17,795 nt of DNA. Source: Oscillospiraceae bacterium (GTDB lineage Bacteria; Bacillota; Clostridia; Oscillospirales; Ruminococcaceae). Shown in pieces: positions 13,414-17,795 of this stretch (the first letter of the stretch is position 1; each line of letters begins with the position of its first letter). The notes beneath the pieces are model-generated. The model saw nothing but the letters and a program-made list of their open reading frames with translations, was not told the origin of the DNA and made no database searches. Both the position numbers and the translations under genes were made by a program. The stretch covers positions 1-17,795 of the forward strand of contig JAEDOB010000014.1 in assembly GCA_016302225.1 (NCBI GenBank), in the 5' to 3' direction.

Positions 13414-13482
13414 AACATTTTTAATTAAGAAAACACTGGATTAATCGACATTTATATTTGCTTGGGTGACGTGTAACAGGTG

Positions 13483-13513
13483 GGTGTTCCCCCGCCGAAG
13501 GCGGGGGAACACC
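13483..13513. repeat. GC-rich palindromic intergenic repeat, copy 3
   Basis: A perfect 14-bp inverted repeat, GGTGTTCCCCCGCC / GGCGGGGGAACACC, with a GAA loop. It shares the CCCGCC-GAA-GGCGGG core with the repeats near 10250 and 11460. No U tract follows on either strand, so it is not a canonical terminator. It lies in the divergent gap between the C39 operon and the GH3 gene; the rest of this gap (13414-13575) is AT-rich without an obvious gene. Confidence 0.75.
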
Positions 13514-13597
13514 AAATAATTATTATTTTCTTACCGGACTGAAATGTTGTTTACGATTTGAATTATAAATCATAACAAATTCAGCTGCAGAAAATGT

Positions 13598-13603
13598 TAT
13601 AAT
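13598..13603 (+). promoter_or_regulatory. Extended -10 element of the GH3 gene promoter
   Basis: TATAAT at 13598-13603 preceded by TGT (13595-13597), an extended -10. The -35 region at about 13575 (ACAAAT) is poor, which extended -10 promoters tolerate. The predicted start near 13610 leaves a leader of about 30 nt. Confidence 0.6.
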
Positions 13604-13617
13604 GTATACGATTACAT
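13602..13617. promoter_or_regulatory. cre/LacI-family operator overlapping the GH3 start site
   Basis: ATGTATACGATTACAT matches the 16-base catabolite-responsive element consensus WTGNNARCGNWWWCAW at all positions but one (T for A at position 6) and has the central CG of LacI-family operators. It lies immediately after the -10, so a bound CcpA-like or sugar-responsive LacI protein would block initiation. Confidence 0.6.
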
Positions 13618-13639
13618 CATGTTGCGGAGGAATATTTCT

Positions 13640-16438
13640 ATGAGCGAAAATTATCCTTTCAGAAACAGCAAATTACCGACAGATGAGAGAATTGCCGACC
13701 TGCTTTCCCGTCTGACGGCAGATGAAAAGGCGAAGATGATGTCCCATAATCAGGCGGGAGTGCCTCGGCTTGGAATAAATGAATATCATATCGGCTGCGA
13801 GATCGCTAGGGGCTTTGTTTCGAGAGATGAAAGCGAGCCGTCTACCGTATTTCCTCAGCCTGTGGGACTTGCGTCCACCTTTGATACCGAGCTTATGGAG
13901 AATATCGGAAAAATAGCTTCGGACGAATCGAGATATTACTGGGACAAAAGCGGCAGAAACCGTTGGCTGTGCGTTTGGGGACCCACCGTCGATCCCGAAC
14001 GTGACCCCCGCTGGGGACGCACCGAGGAGGCTTACGGCGAGGACGCTTACCTTGCGGGACAGATGTCGGCGGCATACACAAGAGGTCTTGCGGGAACTGA
14101 CGAGTTCTATCTGAAAACCGTGCCGACACTCAAGCATTTTTGTGCAAACAACAGCGAATTCAACCGTGTTGACGGTTCGTCAAATATTACACCGAAGCTT
14201 TTGAGAGAATACTATTACCGTCCCTTTGAATATGCCATAAGAGAGGGCGGAGCGGCGTCCGTTATGACGGCTTATAACGAGCTGAGCGGCGTTCCTGCGT
14301 GCATGAACCCCGATCTGCAGAAGCTTTTGAAGGACGAGTGGGGACTTACCTTTGTTGTTACCGACGGCGGAGATTTTTCGCAGAACGTCAACGACCATCA
14401 TTTCTGCGAAACTCACGCCGAGGCTTTGAAATGGTGTCTGAAAAACGGCTGTGACACTATGACCGACAGCGAGGAAATAGTTTACGCCGCTGTCTGTGAC
14501 GGTCTGAAACGTGGAATCATCACCGAAGCAGACCTTGACAAGGCGCTGACAAATGTGTTTAAGGCAAGGTTCCGTTTGGGCGAATTTGACGAGGAATGTC
14601 CCTATAACCACCTTGATATCGAAGTGAATTCCGAGAATGCAAAGCGCATTAACCGCCGTGCCGCAGATGAACAGATATGCCTTTTGAAAAACGATGGGAT
14701 TCTTCCTTTGAACATTGAAAAGTTCAAAGCGGGAGCAAGGCTTGCAGTTGTAGGTCCCAATGCGGACGAGTGCTTCAAGGATTGGTACTGCGGCTGTTCA
14801 AAGTACAGCATTACCGTAAAAGAGGGCTTTGAGCGTCTTATCGGAAAGGAGAATGTTGTCTTTGATAACGGAAATGATATTGTCCGCATAAGGTCCGCAT
14901 TTACGGGAAATTTCATCAGGATTGCCGAGGACGGAGCTGTTATTGCCGACGGTGATACCCACAATGCCGCCGAATTTGAGCGTATTGACCGCGGCGAGGG
15001 AAATAACCTTTTCCGTGAAGTGAAAAGCGGGAAATATCTTGTTGAAACGGGCGAAAAATTCCGTGCAGACAGCGAAACTGTTTTTGAATGGTTCGTCAAG
15101 GCTTTGATTAACGGAGATGCTTGTGCGGACGGATATTACCGTTTTAAGGACAGGCTGGGAAATATTATCGGCGTTGATGAAAAGGGCTTTCTTACCAACG
15201 CAAAAACGGGCATTGATTCGGACAAGCAGGCGTTTGAAATTTGTGTGATCTCAAAGGGAAGTGACCGTATCGCAAAGCTGGCCGCCGAGTGCGAGAGTGT
15301 AATTCTTTGCTGCGGAAATGACCCTATGATAGGCGCAAGAGAGTGTATTGACAGGGCAACACTTGAACTGCCCGCACATCAGGCGGAGCTTTTTGAAGCG
15401 ACTTACGAAAATCCCCGAATGGTGCTTATGCTGATTTCAAGCTACCCTTACGCAATTCGCCGTGAAAAGGAGCTTGCAGGGGCGATAATCAGCACATCTC
15501 ACGCAGGGGACGAGCTGGGAAATGCCGCTGCTGCCGCCGTTTTCGGTCTGACAAATCCAGCCGCACGTCTGCCCCTGACCTGGTACAAGAGCGAGTACGA
15601 TCTGCCCGATATTGCCGATTATGACATTGAGAAAAACGGCGTTACATATATGTATTTCAAGGGCGAGCCACTGTTTCCGTTCGGTCACGGGATGTCATAT
15701 TCAAAATTCAAGTATGAGAAAATGGAGATAGTTCCCGCAAAAATCGGCGGCTGTACGGTTAATGTCACGGTGAAAAATATCTCGGAAATTGACGGAGATG
15801 AGGTCGTTCAGGTTTATTTCAACCGTGTTGACGACGGGGAAAACTGTCCGAAAAAGAAGCTTTGCGGCTTTAAGCGTGTTAATATCAAGGCGGGGGAAAC
15901 GGTCGATGTTATCATTCCCGTAAGCGCAAGGTCGCTTGAGATTTACGATGTGAGGACGGAAAAAATGGTCACTCCATCGGGCGTTTACAAGTTCCTTGTT
16001 GGTGCTTCTTCTGCGGATATACGTCTGTTGGGAACTGTCCGGCTGAACGGTTCGGAGCTTATGCCGAGGAGTGTAAACAGCGTTGTCAAGGCGAAAAACT
16101 TCGACCGCTGCGACAGGGCATCGCTTGATTTTGCAAAGTCGGAAAATGACTGGTATATCCGCACAACCGACTGGGGCGGAACGTTTTTCTACGACGGATT
16201 TTCCGCCGAAAATGAAGTGCGGGCTGTACGCCTTTCCGTTTCCGCACCCGCCGCACCTGCTAAGATAAAGATAACCGCCGCCGAAACGGTATCGGCAGAA
16301 GCGGAGATAAAATGCTCTCCCTCTGCGGAAAGCTTTACGGAATATACTGCGGAATTTGACCGTCCGATAAAGGGAGATTTCGGGTTGATGATGGAGCTCT
16401 CGGGTATGTGCGGATTGTACTCGTTTGAATTGATATGA
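13640..16438 (+). CDS. Glycoside hydrolase family 3 (beta-glucosidase/xylosidase type) with beta-trefoil insert and C-terminal CBM-like domain
   Basis: 932-residue retaining glycosidase expected to release sugars from short beta-linked oligosaccharides; no signal peptide, so probably cytoplasmic. The start at 13640 follows GGAGG (13626-13630) by nine bases; an ATG at 13619 precedes that site. Domain order: GH3 barrel with LKHFCANN (Lys165-His166) and FVVTDGGDF, where Asp242 is the likely nucleophile (TDGG, not the more common SDW); LLKNDGILPL and LAVVGPNAD opening the second domain; an insert at about 415-540 with fascin-like beta-trefoil character (GNFIRIAEDGAVIADGD, GKYLVETGEKFRAD, YYRFKDRLGNIIGVDEKGFLTNA); then ARECIDR with Glu568 as candidate acid/base; FPFGHGMSYSKFKY; a fibronectin III-like domain (about 702-790); and a CBM6-like sandwich (about 814-932). 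Monocistronic, with a cre-like operator at its start site. Specificity cannot be read from sequence. Confidence 0.93.
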   Translation: MSENYPFRNSKLPTDERIADLLSRLTADEKAKMMSHNQAGVPRLGINEYHIGCEIARGFVSRDESEPSTVFPQPVGLASTFDTELMENIGKIASDESRYYWDKSGRNRWLCVWGPTVDPERDPRWGRTEEAYGEDAYLAGQMSAAYTRGLAGTDEFYLKTVPTLKHFCANNSEFNRVDGSSNITPKLLREYYYRPFEYAIREGGAASVMTAYNELSGVPACMNPDLQKLLKDEWGLTFVVTDGGDFSQNVNDHHFCETHAEALKWCLKNGCDTMTDSEEIVYAAVCDGLKRGIITEADLDKALTNVFKARFRLGEFDEECPYNHLDIEVNSENAKRINRRAADEQICLLKNDGILPLNIEKFKAGARLAVVGPNADECFKDWYCGCSKYSITVKEGFERLIGKENVVFDNGNDIVRIRSAFTGNFIRIAEDGAVIADGDTHNAAEFERIDRGEGNNLFREVKSGKYLVETGEKFRADSETVFEWFVKALINGDACADGYYRFKDRLGNIIGVDEKGFLTNAKTGIDSDKQAFEICVISKGSDRIAKLAAECESVILCCGNDPMIGARECIDRATLELPAHQAELFEATYENPRMVLMLISSYPYAIRREKELAGAIISTSHAGDELGNAAAAAVFGLTNPAARLPLTWYKSEYDLPDIADYDIEKNGVTYMYFKGEPLFPFGHGMSYSKFKYEKMEIVPAKIGGCTVNVTVKNISEIDGDEVVQVYFNRVDDGENCPKKKLCGFKRVNIKAGETVDVIIPVSARSLEIYDVRTEKMVTPSGVYKFLVGASSADIRLLGTVRLNGSELMPRSVNSVVKAKNFDRCDRASLDFAKSENDWYIRTTDWGGTFFYDGFSAENEVRAVRLSVSAPAAPAKIKITAAETVSAEAEIKCSPSAESFTEYTAEFDRPIKGDFGLMMELSGMCGLYSFELI

Positions 16439-16448
16439 TTTTGTTTTT

Positions 16449-16488
16449 GCACCTTCGGCAGAGCAGCTTCTGTCGGGGGTGCTTTTCT
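16449..16488 (+). terminator. Terminator of the GH3 gene
   Basis: GCACCTTCGGCAGA (16449-16462) pairs with TTCTGTCGGGGGTGC (16468-16482) with some G-U pairs, followed by TTTTCTT. Confidence 0.8.
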
Positions 16489-16623
16489 TAATTGGCTTTG
16501 TTTATTTGCCGTCTTTGTCAACAGAGCGATTAATAATTTGTATGAAAAGTCAAACAAATCGATTCAGCTGTTAAGTTTGGTTTGATTTTGTTAAGTTTTG
16601 CAGAACAATTAACAAAATAATAA

Positions 16624-16652
16624 TTGATAATATTTTTGACCTGTGATATACT
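16624..16652 (+). promoter_or_regulatory. Promoter of the immunity-gene unit
   Basis: TTGATA (16624-16629), spacer 17, TATACT (16647-16652), with TG one base ahead of the -10. The leader to the ATG at 16812 would be about 150 nt. The 16489-16811 gap holds this promoter, a TTTCCGA/TCGGAAA inverted repeat (16751-16757 and 16771-16777) and a 28-codon open frame. Confidence 0.7.
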
Positions 16653-16706
16653 GTGAACAAGTAGGTTTGTGTATGTGGTTTTGTGCCGAGAGAATCCTAT
16701 AATTCA

Positions 16707-16793
16707 ATGGGTGTCAGTATGATATTTCTGAATATGTCGGTTGTTCAATATTTCCGATTATTTGGAATGTTCGGAAAAGCATTCAAGGCTTAA
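16707..16793 (+). CDS. Possible leader peptide of 28 residues (hydrophobic)
   Basis: An open frame MGVSMIFLNMSVVQYFRLFG followed by MFGKAFKA and TAA, lying wholly in the predicted leader of the SUKH-3 gene. It is hydrophobic with a basic end, like small membrane peptides, but there is no good ribosome binding site and 28 codons can be open by chance in AT-rich DNA. Confidence 0.2.
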   Translation: MGVSMIFLNMSVVQYFRLFGMFGKAFKA

Positions 16794-16811
16794 TAATGGA
16801 GATAAAAATCA

Positions 16812-17315
16812 ATGATCGAAGGAATAGCAAAGCAGCAATTGATTAAAGCAGGGTGGTATCCCGGAAGAAAAATTAACATCTCTCAATATGAAAATGTTTA
16901 TGAAAAATACGGATATAATTTTTTCCCGGCAGCAAGAAGATTTGTTGAGGAATTTGGAGATCTATATATTGAGGATAGCTTTTATATTGATGTTTATGGA
17001 AAAAAGCGAGTATTAACACATCAATCTTCTACTGAGGCAATTCAGTTTACTTTTCCTATGCCTGAGGAAGTGCGTGAATTAGTTGGTCGGGATATTGTAC
17101 CCGTGGCAATGCTGTATCACATGGAAACTTGTATGTACATATCGGAAGACGGAAAATTTTATCAAAATGAACGAGTTGGCGGATTGGTAGCTGAAAACTC
17201 AGATCAGCTTTGGAATGAGTATTATGGCGCCGTGCGTGGATTCGCAACATGGGAAGAATTAAAAGAGGGAAAAGGAAGAACGATGTTTACGCAGACTGTT
17301 GAGCAATTTATTTAA
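16812..17315 (+). CDS. SUKH-3 family immunity protein
   Basis: 167 residues, soluble. The opening LIKAGWYPGRKINISQYE (AGW at 13-15, GR at 18-19) is the hallmark of SUKH-3 immunity proteins, followed by the family's FFPAARRFVEEFGDLYIE, HQSSTEAIQFTF, GRDIVPVAMLYHMETCMYISEDGKFY and LWNEYYGAVRGFATWEEL segments. SUKH proteins bind and neutralise nuclease or other toxin domains of polymorphic toxin systems; the cognate toxin is not in this window. GGAG at 16798-16801 lies ten bases before ATG. Base composition is more AT-rich than in the genes to the left, in keeping with a horizontally exchanged locus. Another immunity-like gene follows after 21 bases. Confidence 0.88.
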   Translation: MIEGIAKQQLIKAGWYPGRKINISQYENVYEKYGYNFFPAARRFVEEFGDLYIEDSFYIDVYGKKRVLTHQSSTEAIQFTFPMPEEVRELVGRDIVPVAMLYHMETCMYISEDGKFYQNERVGGLVAENSDQLWNEYYGAVRGFATWEELKEGKGRTMFTQTVEQFI

Positions 17316-17336
17316 CATATCAAAGGAGCAGTAATT

Positions 17337-17795
17337 TTGAAAATATACAGATTACTTTATGAAGAAAGAGCGATTTCATGTATTTTTTCTAATGAGAAGA
17401 ATAAAATAAGCAGTTCGGAATTTCTGAAAAAATATATGTCGGATATTAATTCAGATAGACGTTTTGAAAATTGGGACGTATCGCATTTTTGTACCAAGAG
17501 ATTGAAAAATAGGGTGGGCAAACACCGCAATATTATGCACTATGATTTACTGTTTGCAATTGCAGATGATAAAAGCAAGGCTGCATTAGAGAATAGATTT
17601 TCTGATTGCATTCAGTTTCTTGATGCGGTAAATGATGATGAACCTTCCGAAAAATATTATTTTCTTAATCCGTTCAGAAGTGTGGAAGGATTAGATTTTG
17701 ATAAATCGGAATGCAGCTTCATACCGGATTCAAGAATACCGAGTTCAATTTACAAGTATGTTTTTAGAAAAGATGTTGAATATTATCCTATATTC
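17337..17795 (+). CDS. Imm11/Imm43-like immunity protein (3' truncated by window, TTG start)
   Basis: Open from a TTG at 17337 to the end of the window (153 codons); the gene continues beyond it. AAGGAG at 17323-17328 is placed eight bases before the TTG, and the reading frame has no earlier usable ATG, so the non-ATG start is well supported. Visible protein: MKIYRLLYEERAISCIF, a middle region with NWDVSHFCTKRLKNRVGKHR, then EKYYFLNPFRSVEGLDFDKS and SRIPSSIYKYVFRKDVEYYPIF. The 'YYfLNp...vdgLD.e.S' and 'I.kYVF...' pattern resembles the Imm11 (DUF1629)/Imm43 immunity families. The assignment is by pattern memory and partial sequence. It forms an apparent operon with the SUKH-3 gene. Confidence 0.68.
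   Translation, partial: MKIYRLLYEERAISCIFSNEKNKISSSEFLKKYMSDINSDRRFENWDVSHFCTKRLKNRVGKHRNIMHYDLLFAIADDKSKAALENRFSDCIQFLDAVNDDEPSEKYYFLNPFRSVEGLDFDKSECSFIPDSRIPSSIYKYVFRKDVEYYPIF

Noticed and set aside
10223..13513. CRISPR array suggested by three repeated GC palindromes
   Set aside because: Copies lie kilobases apart, in separate intergenic gaps, in both orientations and with different arms; no regular spacers.
1..17795. Prophage, insertion sequence or replication origin
   Set aside because: No transposase, integrase, phage structural gene or DnaA-box cluster was seen.

Overview
The window reads as chromosomal DNA from a low-to-moderate GC Firmicute, most likely an anaerobic gut or rumen clostridium of the Oscillospiraceae/Ruminococcus type. 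The signs are strong GGAGG-type ribosome binding sites, sigma-A promoters close to TTGACA-17-TATAAT (several with an extended TGn -10), U-tract terminators, an intracellular multidomain GH3 enzyme, a LacI-sensor/GGDEF hybrid, and short conserved proteins of the kind common in that group. The taxonomic call is inference from protein resemblance, not from a marker-gene search.

Layout. (1) 1-980: 3' part of glutamyl-tRNA synthetase gltX. (2) 1002-5797: a tightly packed four-gene + strand operon (ABC-2 ATPase, ABC-2 permease, GldG-like membrane protein, DUF4340 protein), with genes joined by TAATG and ATGA overlaps; it probably forms one membrane complex of unknown substrate. (3) 5798-6384: a promoter and a small conserved protein of unknown function, ending at a strong terminator. 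(4) 6402-6555: a - strand tRNA-Val(UAC) with its own consensus promoter and terminator. (5) 6576-8646: a - strand cytosolic diguanylate cyclase with a LacI-type sugar-binding sensor and no DNA-binding domain. (6) 8732-9533: a + strand dCMP deaminase followed by a 67-residue protein, with terminator. (7) 9544-10329: a TetR-family regulator with a probable autoregulatory operator. (8) 10328-11368: a - strand lipoprotein. (9) 11433-11536: a small palindromic repeat element. (10) 11544-13360: a - strand operon of a secreted C39-like peptidase, a DUF1294 membrane protein and a small RelA/SpoT-type HD hydrolase. (11) 13598-16488: a + strand cytoplasmic GH3 glycosidase with a beta-trefoil insert, a C-terminal carbohydrate-binding-like domain and a cre/LacI-type operator at its promoter. 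(12) 16624-17795: a visibly more AT-rich pair of immunity-type genes (SUKH-3, then an Imm11/Imm43-like gene starting with TTG and running off the end), the likely start of a toxin-immunity array.

The strongest leads for unusual biology are the LacI-sensor/GGDEF protein lacking both an HTH and an I-site, a family of GC-rich intergenic palindromes found three times in this window, the GH3 enzyme with an operator over its start site, and the orphan tandem immunity genes at the right edge. No complete, clearly undescribed system is visible; the toxin array, if there is one, lies beyond the window.
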